64,000 bases of DNA from Flavobacteriaceae bacterium (GCA_021647405.1 JAKIUU010000009.1:1-64000); one strand, 5' to 3'. Shown: positions 37,611 to 51,341, numbered from the stretch's first letter. The notes: generated by a model not told the origin, from the sequence alone. Made by a program: numbers and translations.

Positions 37611-37694
37611 AAATTTCTAAGCCATCCTACTGGTTCTGGGTATGATTAATTGTGTGGTAAAGCAATTAATTTAGCGGGTAAAAACGAAGTTTTG

Positions 37695-37702
37695 TATATT
37701 TG
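37695..37702 (+). promoter_or_regulatory. Likely -7 element of the esterase lipoprotein gene
   Basis: TATATTTG fits TAnnTTTG and ends 22 bases before the ATG at 37725. The gap between the terminator and this site is AT-rich with nothing else recognisable. Confidence 0.45.
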
Positions 37703-37724
37703 ATTTTAACATCTATTCGTTTTA

Positions 37725-38858
37725 ATGAAAATTTTAAAATTTACAATCACACTTACAATATTTGCACTATTCATTTCGTGTAATAACAAAACAAATTTGG
37801 TTGGCATTAAACTTTTTGCGCCCAACCTAGCCGATTCAACAGCGGTTTTTATTTCGGGTAATATTGATGCCTTGGGGAGATGGCAACCCAACAAGGCTGA
37901 GATGACTTTTGTTGGCAATCATATTTGGAAAAAAGAATTCACGCCACAGCTAAACGCTTCTGTAGAATACAAATTTACCTTGGGCTCATGGCAAAAAGAA
38001 GGTTTAGATAAAGAGGGCAATCCCTTTCAAAATTTTTCAATAAACACAGCCAAAACACATTCAAAAACCGATACCATCTATAAATGGGGACAACGCATTA
38101 ATAAAGTTGTAGGGCAAATTACCGGAACAGTAAAATACCACAAAAAAATGCAGGGCACTGGTATTCTTGACCGCGATGTGATTGTTTGGCTGCCGCCCAA
38201 TTATGACAAGAATACCTCAGAAAAATATGCTGTATTGTACATGCACGATGGCCAAAATATTATAGACCCCAAAACAAGCTCGTTTGGTATAGATTGGCAG
38301 ATAGATGAAAGCTGCGACAGCCTTATTAAATCGAACAATATACCCCCTATAATTGTAGTGGGAATAAACAGTTCTGCCGACAGAAGTTTAGATTATTCGC
38401 CAGGCAAAAAAGGCGAAGCTTATATGAATTTTATCATCAACAAAGTAAAACCTTTTATCGACAGTACTTACAGAACAAAGTCTGACAGAAAACACACCTT
38501 TGTTGGAGGCTCATCAATGGGTGGCCTTATTTCTATGATGCTGGTTTGGGAACATGCCGAAGTCTTTTATGGTGCTATTTGCATGTCGCCCGCTTTTCAA
38601 TATGACAACTTTGATTACATACCAAAGATTACATCCGATAAGGGCGCAAAAAAAGATATTAAAATATATTTAGACTTGGGTACAGTTGGTCTTGAAACGC
38701 AATTAGAACCCGGCGTTAACGCCATGATAAATGCGCTAAATGCCAAAGGGTATTTAAAAAATAAAGATTACTTTTACCTTAAAGAAGAAAATGCCAGACA
38801 TTTTGAAGCCGATTGGGCCAGACGTTTTCCTAAGGCATTGACCTTCATTTTAAATTAA
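37725..38858 (+). CDS. Lipoprotein esterase with CBM20-like domain
   Basis: This 377-residue envelope lipoprotein has a signal peptide and lipobox LFISC (Cys19). The next 100 residues contain a starch-binding CBM20-like pattern (ISGNIDALGRWQPNKA). The rest is an esterase D-like alpha/beta hydrolase: DGQN, the nucleophile elbow GGSSMGG (about 257-263) and a C-terminal catalytic His near ARHFEADW. It may deacylate a polysaccharide or hydrolyse a siderophore ester; neither is shown. It is not clearly part of the xanthine dehydrogenase operon that begins 7 bases later, though the spacing would allow read-through. Confidence 0.82.
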   Translation: MKILKFTITLTIFALFISCNNKTNLVGIKLFAPNLADSTAVFISGNIDALGRWQPNKAEMTFVGNHIWKKEFTPQLNASVEYKFTLGSWQKEGLDKEGNPFQNFSINTAKTHSKTDTIYKWGQRINKVVGQITGTVKYHKKMQGTGILDRDVIVWLPPNYDKNTSEKYAVLYMHDGQNIIDPKTSSFGIDWQIDESCDSLIKSNNIPPIIVVGINSSADRSLDYSPGKKGEAYMNFIINKVKPFIDSTYRTKSDRKHTFVGGSSMGGLISMMLVWEHAEVFYGAICMSPAFQYDNFDYIPKITSDKGAKKDIKIYLDLGTVGLETQLEPGVNAMINALNAKGYLKNKDYFYLKEENARHFEADWARRFPKALTFILN

Positions 38859-38865
38859 ATTATTT

Positions 38866-40272
38866 ATGATTGAATTTGTTTTAAACAACAAACTGATAAA
38901 AACAGATGCCAATGCCGGAATGACGCTCATCGATTTTATTAGAAGTGAACAGCAACTAAAAGGGACTAAAATTGGATGTCGTGAAGGCGATTGCGGTGCG
39001 TGCACCGTTTTGGTGGGCAGTCTAAATAATAAAGACATCCTTTACAAAAGTATTACTTCGTGTATTTCGCCTTTGGGAAACGCCCATGGCAAACACATTG
39101 TAACAGTTGAAGGTATAAACTTAGAAGACAGGCTAAATACGGTTCAAATAGCTTTAAAAAATAACAATGCCACACAATGTGGTTTTTGCACACCAGGTTT
39201 TGTGATGTCGCTTATTGGACTTGGATTACAAAATATTTTGGTTTCAAAAGAAGATGCCATCAAAGCCATTAGTGGCAATATTTGCCGTTGTACAGGCTAT
39301 AAAAGCATCGAAAAATCGGCCTATCAAATTTATGATAAATTAACCAAAATGCCTTTTTCAAACCGGCTAAACTGGTTGGTAGACAATTCATATTTACCTA
39401 ATTATTTCTTAGCTATAGCTGATAAATTAAAAAAGATAAAAAACCACACACCTGCTGATATAGAAGGCGTACTAGTGGCAGGAGGCACCGACTTATATGT
39501 TCAAAATGCCGATGCTTTGGCAGAAGCCGATGTTAATTTGGTTTATCAAAGTCAACAATTAGCAGGCATCACTTTTTATAAAGACCGTTGTATTGTTGGT
39601 GCAGAAACCACAGTGTCTGATTTGTTTTACAACGATGCCATGCTCACATATTTCCCAGATATTCGCAATTTTTTAAAATTGGTATCCTCTGAACCTATTA
39701 GAAACATGGCAACTATAGCAGGAAACTTTGTAAACGCTTCGCCTATTGGCGATTTAACAATTTTCTTTTTGGCTTTAAATGCCAGTATCACACTTCAGAA
39801 TAAATCGCATTCTTTGCGCACAATTTTATTAAAAGATTTTTACAAAGGCTATAAAAAGTTAGATTTAAAACCCGACGAGCATATTGTTAACATAGCCTTT
39901 AACGTACCCAAAGTTAAGTATAAATTCAATTTTGAAAAGGTTAGCAAGCGCACACATTTAGATATTGCCAGCGTCAATTCTGCCATTCAAATGAGTGTCT
40001 CAAATAACAAAGTCGATTTTGTGTATTTTTCATTGGGAGGTGTCGCACCAGTGCCTTTTTATTTGACAGAAACCTGTCAGTTTTTAACAGGCAAGACATT
40101 AAGTGTCGAAATTTTAAAAGAAGCCACACAAATTTTACAACAGGAAATTAAACCTATTAGCGACGTAAGAGGTGACGAAACCTATAAGCGCTTACTCGCC
40201 AGACAATTATTTTACGCCCACTTTTTAAAGCTCTTTCCAAAAACTTTTCAAATTTTAGAACTGGTAAATTAA
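38866..40272 (+). CDS. xdhA: Xanthine dehydrogenase small subunit (2Fe-2S and FAD)
   Basis: This 468-residue subunit carries electrons from the molybdenum site to NAD. The plant-type 2Fe-2S domain has CREGDCGACTVL (about 38-49), the second cluster domain has CGFCTPGFVMS and CRCTGY, and the FAD domain has VAGGTDLYV (about 202-210). It is full length for a split XDH. It directly precedes the large subunit with no gap, and substrate could be xanthine or hypoxanthine. Confidence 0.95.
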   Translation: MIEFVLNNKLIKTDANAGMTLIDFIRSEQQLKGTKIGCREGDCGACTVLVGSLNNKDILYKSITSCISPLGNAHGKHIVTVEGINLEDRLNTVQIALKNNNATQCGFCTPGFVMSLIGLGLQNILVSKEDAIKAISGNICRCTGYKSIEKSAYQIYDKLTKMPFSNRLNWLVDNSYLPNYFLAIADKLKKIKNHTPADIEGVLVAGGTDLYVQNADALAEADVNLVYQSQQLAGITFYKDRCIVGAETTVSDLFYNDAMLTYFPDIRNFLKLVSSEPIRNMATIAGNFVNASPIGDLTIFFLALNASITLQNKSHSLRTILLKDFYKGYKKLDLKPDEHIVNIAFNVPKVKYKFNFEKVSKRTHLDIASVNSAIQMSVSNNKVDFVYFSLGGVAPVPFYLTETCQFLTGKTLSVEILKEATQILQQEIKPISDVRGDETYKRLLARQLFYAHFLKLFPKTFQILELVN

Positions 40273-42537
40273 ATGAAAAACAGAGATTCATACAGTCATT
40301 TAAGAGGCGAATCGCTTTATATTGACGATTTAAATACACAACAAGGCACCCTTTACGGGTTGGTGTGCGATGCCCAAATAGCCCATGCCAAAATATTGGA
40401 TTTGGATATCGTTAAAGCAGAAGCATTGGCGGGTGTTGTTAAAATTTTTACCCACAGCGATGTGCCCGGCAAAAATCAAATTGGCGGTATTATTCCCGAC
40501 GAACCTTTGTTGGCAGAAACCGATATTCACTTTTGGGGACAACCCATTGCTTTTATAGTTGCAAAAAGCGAAGCCATTGCCAAAAAAGCACGTGCCCTCA
40601 TCAATATAAAAACAGAAGCTTTACCCGTAATTACCACAGCTATTGAAGCTTTTGAAAAAGGTGAATTTGTATGTGCCCCACGTACATTTAAACTGGGAGA
40701 CACATCAAAAGCTTTTAAAAATTGCGATTATATTATTAAAGGCAATACTTTTAGTAATGGCCAAGAACACCTGTATTTAGAAACACAAGGCGCTTATGCA
40801 GAATACCATGAAAACGGCAAAATAAAAGTTACCTCATCTACCCAAGGACCTACCCAAGTACAAAAAGCAGTAGCCAAGGTTTTGGGAGTGGGCATGCATC
40901 AAGTAGAAGTAGATGTGATACGCCTTGGTGGTGGATTTGGCGGTAAAGAAGACCAAGCCACAGCTTGGGCTGTAATGGCAGCTTTGGCAGCTAAAACTTT
41001 ACACAAACCTGTAAAATATGTTCTAAACCGTCATGACGATTTACGCATGACAGGCAAACGCCATCCTTATGATAGCTCTTTTAAAATCGGGTTAAACAAA
41101 GACTTGAAAATTCAAGCTTTCGAAGCCACTTTCTTACAAAATTCTGGGGCAGCAGCCGATTTATCGCCGGCCATTGCCGAGCGAACTTTATTTCATGCCA
41201 CAAATGCCTACAATATAAAAAACGTCAATACAACTGTACATTCGTGTAAAACCAATTTACCTCCCAACACAGCCTTTAGAGGTTTTGGAGGTCCACAAGG
41301 CATGTTTGTAATCGAATCGGCCATAGCCAAAGTAGCCGAGAAATTAAATATTCCTGCTTTTAAGATTCAGGAAGCCAATTTATTACAAGACAACGATGTA
41401 TTTTCATACGGGCAAATAGCCATGCAAGTTGAAGCCAAAAATACTTGGCAATCGGCTATTAATAGTTTTAATTTTGAAAGCAATTTTAAAGCGGTTAAAA
41501 AATTTAATAGCAAAAACAACGGTGTTAAAAAAGGCATTTCAATTATGCCTATTTGCTTTGGTATTTCGTTTACCAATACACCCATGAATCACGCCCGTGC
41601 TTTGGTGCATATTTATCAAGATGGCAGTGTGGGATTTAGCACAGGTGCTGTAGAAATGGGACAGGGTGTCAATACCAAACTGCAACAAATTGTGATGTAT
41701 ACTTTTGGCTTGGCCAAAGAAAAAATACATATAGAAAGTACCAATACCACACGTGTGGCAAACACATCGCCCAGCGCTGCAAGTGCCACAGCAGACCTTA
41801 ACGGTAAAGCATTATTAAAAGCCTGCAAAGCCTTAAAAGAGCGTTTGTTTAATGTGGCTTCTAAAAATTTAAACATTCCAGATTCTGAACTTAGTTTTAA
41901 AGACGGAAAAGTCTGTCAAAATTCAAAACCCACCCATTTATCTTGGGAGGTACTGATTGAAACTGCCTTCTTAGAACGTGTCAGTTTATCGGAAAAAGCA
42001 CATCATACCACGCCTAAAATTTACTTTGACAAGTCTAAAGAAAAAGGACATCCTTTTGCCTATCATGTTTATGGCACAGCTATTTCGACAGTCGCGGTAG
42101 ATTGTATACGCGGCACTTACGAAATTGAGAGCGTTAAAATTGTACACGATTTTGGCAAGAGTATGAATTTAAATATTGATATGGGACAGGTTGAAGGTGC
42201 TTTAGCTCAAGGCATTGGTTGGATGACTATGGAAGAAATAGCGTATGATAAAAATGGCCGCCTGTTATCAAATGCATTGTCAACATACAAAATTCCAGAT
42301 ATTTATGCCATGCCTAAAATTATAGAGGTTAAAGTCTTAGAATCTGATGGCCATAAAATGGCCTTATTAAAATCTAAAGCTGTGGGCGAGCCACCTTTAA
42401 TGTATGGCATAGGTACTTATTTTGCCATTCAGAATGCCATCAAAGCTTTTAATAACAATTACGAATTAAAATTTGACGCACCCCTAACACCCGAAAAAGT
42501 TTTAAAGAGTCTCTATTCAAATGCTTTTAAATTGTGA
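40273..42537 (+). CDS. xdhB: Xanthine dehydrogenase molybdopterin-binding subunit
   Basis: This 754-residue subunit binds the molybdenum cofactor and hydroxylates the purine. Family motifs include the early GESLYIDD, GQEHLYLET (about 161-169), the GGGFGGKE loop (about 218-225), the AFRGFGGPQG loop, EMGQGVNTK and the C-terminal VGEPPLM with the catalytic Glu. The GTG of the next gene overlaps its stop codon. Confidence 0.96.
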   Translation: MKNRDSYSHLRGESLYIDDLNTQQGTLYGLVCDAQIAHAKILDLDIVKAEALAGVVKIFTHSDVPGKNQIGGIIPDEPLLAETDIHFWGQPIAFIVAKSEAIAKKARALINIKTEALPVITTAIEAFEKGEFVCAPRTFKLGDTSKAFKNCDYIIKGNTFSNGQEHLYLETQGAYAEYHENGKIKVTSSTQGPTQVQKAVAKVLGVGMHQVEVDVIRLGGGFGGKEDQATAWAVMAALAAKTLHKPVKYVLNRHDDLRMTGKRHPYDSSFKIGLNKDLKIQAFEATFLQNSGAAADLSPAIAERTLFHATNAYNIKNVNTTVHSCKTNLPPNTAFRGFGGPQGMFVIESAIAKVAEKLNIPAFKIQEANLLQDNDVFSYGQIAMQVEAKNTWQSAINSFNFESNFKAVKKFNSKNNGVKKGISIMPICFGISFTNTPMNHARALVHIYQDGSVGFSTGAVEMGQGVNTKLQQIVMYTFGLAKEKIHIESTNTTRVANTSPSAASATADLNGKALLKACKALKERLFNVASKNLNIPDSELSFKDGKVCQNSKPTHLSWEVLIETAFLERVSLSEKAHHTTPKIYFDKSKEKGHPFAYHVYGTAISTVAVDCIRGTYEIESVKIVHDFGKSMNLNIDMGQVEGALAQGIGWMTMEEIAYDKNGRLLSNALSTYKIPDIYAMPKIIEVKVLESDGHKMALLKSKAVGEPPLMYGIGTYFAIQNAIKAFNNNYELKFDAPLTPEKVLKSLYSNAFKL

Positions 42538-43019
42538 TTTATACCAAGAATAACATCCTAAAAGGAGCTGTCATTTATGCTACTGGCGACACTATTGCCG
42601 CCTTAATTTTAGGAGAATTTAATACAATGCGTCTGTTGGGTATGGTGTTTATTGGAGCCAGTTTTTACGCCTTTGAAATTCCCAATTATTTTAAGTGGAT
42701 AGAAACTAAGACACAAAATTTAAAAGGGACGACGTATTTGCTATCTAAAACGGGCTTGGCCATTGCTTATTTTAATCCTTTATGGATAGCCCGTCATTTG
42801 TTTTTTATAAAACTCTTTTCGGGGCAATTCGACGTTTTAAATGGGCATTTATTCTACATCGCTTTATTGTCTTTTTTAGTGAATATTCCCATTTCTTTTG
42901 TGGCCAATTTCATCATCCAAACCAAAACACCGCTCAAGTGGCGCTTTTTGGCCAGTGCTTTATTTTCGGCATTAATGGCCATTTATTACGCCCTAAGCGA
43001 AACCCTTTTTAGCCTATGA
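42534..43019 (+). CDS. Unknown four-span membrane protein in the xanthine dehydrogenase operon
   Basis: This 161-residue hydrophobic protein has about four membrane spans (approx. 8-25, 32-50, 95-120, 135-158). It is fixed in the operon by 4-base overlaps at both ends: a GTG start on the xdhB stop, and its own stop on the xdhC start. The N-terminal pattern (GAVIYATGDTIAALI, then NYFKWIE) is faintly like Mpv17/PMP22 proteins, but this is weak. No transporter family was recognised. A role in purine uptake or enzyme assembly at the membrane is speculative. Confidence 0.6.
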   Translation: MIYTKNNILKGAVIYATGDTIAALILGEFNTMRLLGMVFIGASFYAFEIPNYFKWIETKTQNLKGTTYLLSKTGLAIAYFNPLWIARHLFFIKLFSGQFDVLNGHLFYIALLSFLVNIPISFVANFIIQTKTPLKWRFLASALFSALMAIYYALSETLFSL

Positions 43020-43954
43020 ATTTTTGGAAATCGTTACATACAGCACTTAAAAATCAAGAGAAACTTATTCTTTTAATCGTTGTAGAGAGTTTGAAAAGTT
43101 CGCCAGGCCGACAAGGATTTAAAATGTTTGTGGCACCCGATAATACATTTCAAGGGACTATTGGTGGCGGTGTTATGGAGTTTGGTTTTGTTGAAGAAGC
43201 TAAAAAAGAGTTACAAGAAAATACTGATTCAAAAATCCGTTTAAAACGTCAAATACACCGTGGCACCAAGCCTGAAAGCTCAGGTATGATTTGTTCGGGC
43301 GAGCAAAGCATCGCTTTTATTCCGCTTAGTACAGCGCATCTATCAATTATAGATTGTTTAATAAATAATCCAAAAGGTGTTTTAAATATCAGCGCAAGCG
43401 ACCTATCTTATCAAAAAAATATTGATATGGGCTCTAAATTTAATTTTCAGAAAAAAAGCGAAAAGCAATGGGCTTATAAAGAACAGATACATCAAAAGCC
43501 TAAACTCTATATTATTGGTGCTGGCCATGTGGGTGCCGCCACTTCAAAACTTTGTCAACAGGTAGGTTTTGATGTGGTATTATTTGACAACCGCCCCAAT
43601 CTTAACACATTTGAGTCTAATACAGAAATAGCTAACAAACACATTATTGATTACAACTGCATTGCAGATTATATTGAAGAAGGGCTTCATGTTTATATAG
43701 TTGTTATGACACATGGTTATAAAGATGATAAAATTATTTTGGCAGCCTTAGTCAACAAACAATTTAAATTTTTAGGGGCTATGGGCAGTAGCGTTAAAAT
43801 TAAAATCATGTTTAAAACCTTGATCAAGGAAGGCTTTTTACAAACAGACTTAGACAAAATTCACGCCCCTTTGGGCTTGTTTATTAAAAGTGAAACCCCT
43901 CAAGAAATTGCCGTAAGTGTGGCAGCGCAATTAATAAAAGCAAAAAATAATTAA
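43016..43954 (+). CDS. xdhC: XdhC-family molybdenum enzyme maturation factor
   Basis: This 312-residue cytosolic factor receives and sulfurates the molybdenum cofactor before insertion into xanthine dehydrogenase. The N-terminal XdhC/CoxI domain includes GTIGGGVMEFG, and the C-terminal Rossmann domain has IGAGHVGAA (about 166-174) and GAMGSSVK. It is last of the operon xdhA-xdhB-membrane protein-xdhC. Confidence 0.93.
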   Translation: MNFWKSLHTALKNQEKLILLIVVESLKSSPGRQGFKMFVAPDNTFQGTIGGGVMEFGFVEEAKKELQENTDSKIRLKRQIHRGTKPESSGMICSGEQSIAFIPLSTAHLSIIDCLINNPKGVLNISASDLSYQKNIDMGSKFNFQKKSEKQWAYKEQIHQKPKLYIIGAGHVGAATSKLCQQVGFDVVLFDNRPNLNTFESNTEIANKHIIDYNCIADYIEEGLHVYIVVMTHGYKDDKIILAALVNKQFKFLGAMGSSVKIKIMFKTLIKEGFLQTDLDKIHAPLGLFIKSETPQEIAVSVAAQLIKAKNN

Positions 43955-43998
43955 CAGCTTAATTGAGTATATCTTAACCATTAGCAATAATTAGATAA

Positions 43999-45432
43999 AT
44001 GAAATTATTAAAACGAATTTTTAAGATTATCTTCATTCTCATTGGAGTAATGCTAATAACAATTATTATCATACTGGGAGTTGATGCGCAAAGTACTAGT
44101 TATTTGAAAGTCAAAAAGAATGAATTTGCAAATAATAACTCTTATATTATTACCAATGCGAATATTATCCCAATGAATCAAGACACTGTTTTAGTTAATA
44201 AAATGGTGTATATCAAAGATGGTATAATTCAAACCATCGCAGACAGTATTGAAATCAAAGGAGTTGAAATTCTTGATGCAAAAAACAAATATCTAACCCC
44301 AGGTCTTATAGACATGCATGTTCATATATGGGATAGATATGAACTTGGACTATATCTATCTAATGGTGTTACAGCAGTCCGCAATTTATGGGGTATGCCA
44401 ATGCATTTAAGAATTAAAGAAGATATAAAAAATGATAAAATTATTTCACCCATGTTTTTTACAACGGGACCTAAACTCACAGGACCAGAATTTATTGGAG
44501 ATGATAATTTACAACTAGCAAATCCAGCTGAAGCCAAAGAAAAAGTGATTTCATATAAAAAAAGAGGATACGATTTTATTAAAATCTACTATGGTTTAAC
44601 TAAAGACATATTCGATGCTGTTATTGAACAAGCAACGATTTCTGATATGGATATTGTTGCACATCCTTCCCAAAAAGTACCTTACTCCTATCATTTTAAT
44701 CCTCAAATAAAATCTATTGAGCATGCCGAAGAAATTATACAGCAACCTCTAAACTATAAATTAGATACATTAAAATTAAAAGAAGTAATTAATGATTTCG
44801 CGAAATCAAAACACAGTTTTTTTAGTCCGACTTTGACGGTTTATAATAATATTTATCAAATGCTTATTAATGATAACATTTTAGAATCAGAGCAACTGCA
44901 ATTCATGAATCCACTTATTAAAAAGGTTGATAGTAAAGCTCAATTTGAAAGATGGTATAATACTAAATTAAGAGATTCTACTATTGTTAATGCCATAAAA
45001 GAACAACATAATTTCCATTTAAAAATCCTTAAAAAGCTTCACGAAGCTGGCGTTACTATTATTTGTGGTACAGATGCTGGAATAGGCATAACTATTCCTG
45101 GGTTTTCAATTCATCAAGAACTTGCTTTTTACAAAGAAGCTGGACTCTCAAATTACGAAGTACTAAAAACAGCTACAGTAAATGCCTCAAAAACGCATTC
45201 AATTATGAATAAAATGGGCACAATCGAAGTGGGCAAAGTTGCAAATCTAATATTAGTGGGCAATAACCCTTTATTAGACTTATCTTCATTGCAAAATCCC
45301 TCAACTGTTTTTATAAAGGGAAGAAAATTAGATAGAGAGACACTCGATTCTTTTGAAGAAAAGGCAAGAAATCGCAAGAACTTAGTTGCCTCTGCTGTTA
45401 GATACCTAGAAAATTTAATAATTGAAAAATAA
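43999..45432 (+). CDS. Amidohydrolase, membrane-anchored
   Basis: This 477-residue metal-dependent hydrolase is of the imidazolonepropionase-like / prolidase-like group. An N-terminal uncleaved anchor (about 8-27) is followed by the amidohydrolase barrel: metal-binding HVHIWD (106-111), the carboxylated-lysine region FIKIYYG, HPSQ, EHAEE and GTDAGIG. The C-terminal composite domain has GTIEVGKVANLILV. The substrate may be a dipeptide or cyclic amide. It begins 44 bases after xdhC, but its codons are more AT-rich and membership in that operon is doubtful. Confidence 0.85.
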   Translation: MKLLKRIFKIIFILIGVMLITIIIILGVDAQSTSYLKVKKNEFANNNSYIITNANIIPMNQDTVLVNKMVYIKDGIIQTIADSIEIKGVEILDAKNKYLTPGLIDMHVHIWDRYELGLYLSNGVTAVRNLWGMPMHLRIKEDIKNDKIISPMFFTTGPKLTGPEFIGDDNLQLANPAEAKEKVISYKKRGYDFIKIYYGLTKDIFDAVIEQATISDMDIVAHPSQKVPYSYHFNPQIKSIEHAEEIIQQPLNYKLDTLKLKEVINDFAKSKHSFFSPTLTVYNNIYQMLINDNILESEQLQFMNPLIKKVDSKAQFERWYNTKLRDSTIVNAIKEQHNFHLKILKKLHEAGVTIICGTDAGIGITIPGFSIHQELAFYKEAGLSNYEVLKTATVNASKTHSIMNKMGTIEVGKVANLILVGNNPLLDLSSLQNPSTVFIKGRKLDRETLDSFEEKARNRKNLVASAVRYLENLIIEK

Positions 45433-45493
45433 ACTGTCGCGCTAAAAATGTATATAAAATCATAGCACCTTTCTGGACATTACGCTTCATATA

Positions 45494-46159
45494 CTACCCT
45501 TTTTTCTCCCCCAAAACCACCGCTCTAAAAATAACATATTGTGCCAAAATATAAGAGCTCATCACCACAAGGTCCAGAATTTCTGTGGGATTTACAAATT
45601 TATTAAAGGCCAAAGTGCTGTCAGAAAAAATAAAGAGTAGCGCACCAATAAAAAGTACCAACGACGCTTTTGTTTTAAGATTGAGATAACTTACCAAACT
45701 CACAGCACCAAAACTTGAAATTACAAAACCATATACCCCAACGGGTATCAAGAGATTACCTGTATGGCTACCTAGAAAAGAGAGCAGTAACAACAAGAAA
45801 CCTAGAAAAATTACAATAGGTAAAATAATAATTTTGAGTTTGGGTTTATCAAGTGTGTCTATAACTATTTTTATATAAAAAAGATGTGCCAATAAAAAAG
45901 AGCCCAAACCCAATATAAAATAGAGTTGTCCATTAGAAAGTAAAAAAACATCACCTAAAAACGAGCCTAATAAGGCCAACAGATACCATTTGTTTTTTGA
46001 AGTGCTAGACAACCAATATAACAAAGCCAAACTCAACAATACCATCGGTTTAAAAAAGTAGCGCAAAGCGTCCCTTTGGGTAATAATGGCTATAATATCT
46101 AATACAGCTGCGGTTACAAATAAGGCTGTGGCTACTTTTAAATTTCTACTTGTTTTCAT
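45494..46159 (-). CDS. YhhN-family lysoplasmalogenase
   Basis: This 221-residue integral membrane protein has seven or eight spans of the YhhN/TMEM86 family, characterised in eukaryotes and bacteria as lysoplasmalogenase. The family pattern FLGDVFLL (about 67-74) and FIFSDSTLAFNKF (about 180-192) holds the conserved acidic residues. Activity in this organism is not shown. It starts one base after the exonuclease-BRCT stop. Confidence 0.85.
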   Translation of the reverse strand: MKTSRNLKVATALFVTAAVLDIIAIITQRDALRYFFKPMVLLSLALLYWLSSTSKNKWYLLALLGSFLGDVFLLSNGQLYFILGLGSFLLAHLFYIKIVIDTLDKPKLKIIILPIVIFLGFLLLLLSFLGSHTGNLLIPVGVYGFVISSFGAVSLVSYLNLKTKASLVLFIGALLFIFSDSTLAFNKFVNPTEILDLVVMSSYILAQYVIFRAVVLGEKKG

Positions 46160-46160
46160 A

Positions 46161-49696
<3,536 letters not shown>

Positions 49697-49754
49697 TTAC
49701 ACTATAATTAAAAGAAAAAGAGAACCCTTTTTGCAAATTTAAATAGCATTTATT

Positions 49755-50984
49755 ATGAAACAATTATTAATATTAGGCGCTGGAACTGCAGGAACAATGA
49801 TGGCCAACCATATGCGGCCTAAACTAGATAAAAAAGAATGGCAAATAACCATAGTTGACCAATACAAAACACATTATTACCAACCTGGATTTTTATTTTT
49901 ACCCTTTGATATTTACACCGAAGATCAGGTAAAAAAAGCAGGAAAGAAATTCATCCCTAAAGGGGTAAGTTATGTTCAAAAAAAGATTGAGCAAATTTTT
50001 CCTAAAGAAAATAAAGTTAAGCTTGAAGACCAAACAATAAATTACGATATCCTAATTATTGCCACAGGTTCTAAAATTGCACCCGAAGAAGTTGAGGGTA
50101 TGAAAGGTGCCAACTGGCATAAAAATGTATTCGACTTTTACACTTACGAAGGTTCTTTGGCTTTGCGCAATAAGTTGAGAACATTTAAAGGCGGAAAGAT
50201 GGTGGTTCATTTTACCGAAATGCCCATTAAATGTCCTGTAGCTCCCTTAGAATTTGTGTTTTTAGCTGATTCTTATTTTAACAAAAAAGGGATGCGAGAT
50301 AAAGTGGATTTAACTTTTGTGACGCCTCTTGGTGGTGCTTTTACAAAACCAAAAGCTACCGCTTCATTAAGTTATTTGCTAAAAGAAAAAAACATTAAGG
50401 TTGTAACTGATTTTGCCATTGAACATGTTGATAACGACAAAAATCAAATAGTTGATTATGCCGATAGAGCTGTTGATTATGATTTGTTGGTAACAGTACC
50501 CACCAATATGGGTGATAAACTTATTGAACGTTCTGGTATGGGAGATGATTTAAATTTTGTGCCCACACATCACAACACATTGCAATCTTTAGACATTGAA
50601 AACGTATTCGTTATTGGCGATGCCACCAATGTGCCAGCCTCAAAAGCAGGTTCTGTAGCACATTTTCAGGCCGAAACATTAACCGATAATTTATTGTTAT
50701 ACATAGACGGCAAACCTTTAAAAGAAGAATTTGACGGCCATGCCAATTGCTTTATAGAAACAGGCAATAACAAAGCATTACTCATTGATTTTAACTACAC
50801 ACAAGAACCCGTAAAAGGCAATTTCCCATTTTCAGGAATTGGCCCGTTAAAACTTTTAACAGAAAGTATCCTAAACCACTGGGGAAAATTGGCCTTTAGA
50901 TGGATTTATTGGCATATGTTATTAAAAGGTATCGCCATACCTTTTGTAAGTAGAAACATGAGTTTAAAAGGAAAAAATATTTAA
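49755..50984 (+). CDS. Sulfide:quinone oxidoreductase-like flavoprotein
   Basis: This 409-residue FAD disulfide-type reductase probably oxidises sulfide at the membrane. The N-terminal FAD motif GAGTAGTMMA (8-17), the ATGS (103-106) and the second FAD contact VIGDATN (286-292) are clear. Only two cysteines exist, Cys160 (MPIKCPVAP) and Cys332; these match the two core redox cysteines of SQR, while the third cysteine of some SQR types is absent. An amphipathic aromatic C-terminus (about 365-400) suits membrane attachment. The DsrC- and DsrE-type genes that follow support a sulfur role. Confidence 0.8.
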   Translation: MKQLLILGAGTAGTMMANHMRPKLDKKEWQITIVDQYKTHYYQPGFLFLPFDIYTEDQVKKAGKKFIPKGVSYVQKKIEQIFPKENKVKLEDQTINYDILIIATGSKIAPEEVEGMKGANWHKNVFDFYTYEGSLALRNKLRTFKGGKMVVHFTEMPIKCPVAPLEFVFLADSYFNKKGMRDKVDLTFVTPLGGAFTKPKATASLSYLLKEKNIKVVTDFAIEHVDNDKNQIVDYADRAVDYDLLVTVPTNMGDKLIERSGMGDDLNFVPTHHNTLQSLDIENVFVIGDATNVPASKAGSVAHFQAETLTDNLLLYIDGKPLKEEFDGHANCFIETGNNKALLIDFNYTQEPVKGNFPFSGIGPLKLLTESILNHWGKLAFRWIYWHMLLKGIAIPFVSRNMSLKGKNI

Positions 50985-51009
50985 TTATAAATTATAAAAC
51001 CAAAATATT

Positions 51010-51318
51010 ATGGAAGCAGTATTAGCAGGAATAAACGTAATGGTATCTGAAGATGGTTATTTAACCGATTTTTCGCAATGGAACAAAGAAGTTGGGACAG
51101 AAATAGCCAAAAATGAAGGCATTAAAATGACAGACCGCCATTGGGAAGTAATTGCATGGATTCAAGAACAAGTAAAAGCTGAAAAGCCTTTATCTATTCG
51201 CGGCATTAAAAAAAGTGGGGTACTTGACATTAAAGAGTTTTATAAGCTATTCCCAGGGGGGCCATTAAAGGTCTCTACAAAAATAGCCGGCGTTCACAAA
51301 CCTAAAAGTTGTATTTAA
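51010..51318 (+). CDS. TusE/DsrC-family sulfur relay protein
   Basis: This 102-residue protein is a sulfur carrier. The family-defining penultimate cysteine is at 101 in the C-terminal KPKSCI. The second, upstream cysteine of dissimilatory DsrC is missing, so it is TusE-like in that respect. FPGGP (about 78-82) and DFSQWN are also conserved. In this setting it probably takes sulfur produced by the SQR-like protein rather than serving tRNA thiolation, as no other Tus gene is nearby. Confidence 0.88.
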   Translation: MEAVLAGINVMVSEDGYLTDFSQWNKEVGTEIAKNEGIKMTDRHWEVIAWIQEQVKAEKPLSIRGIKKSGVLDIKEFYKLFPGGPLKVSTKIAGVHKPKSCI

Positions 51319-51341
51319 TTAACACTATTAAATCTAAAATT

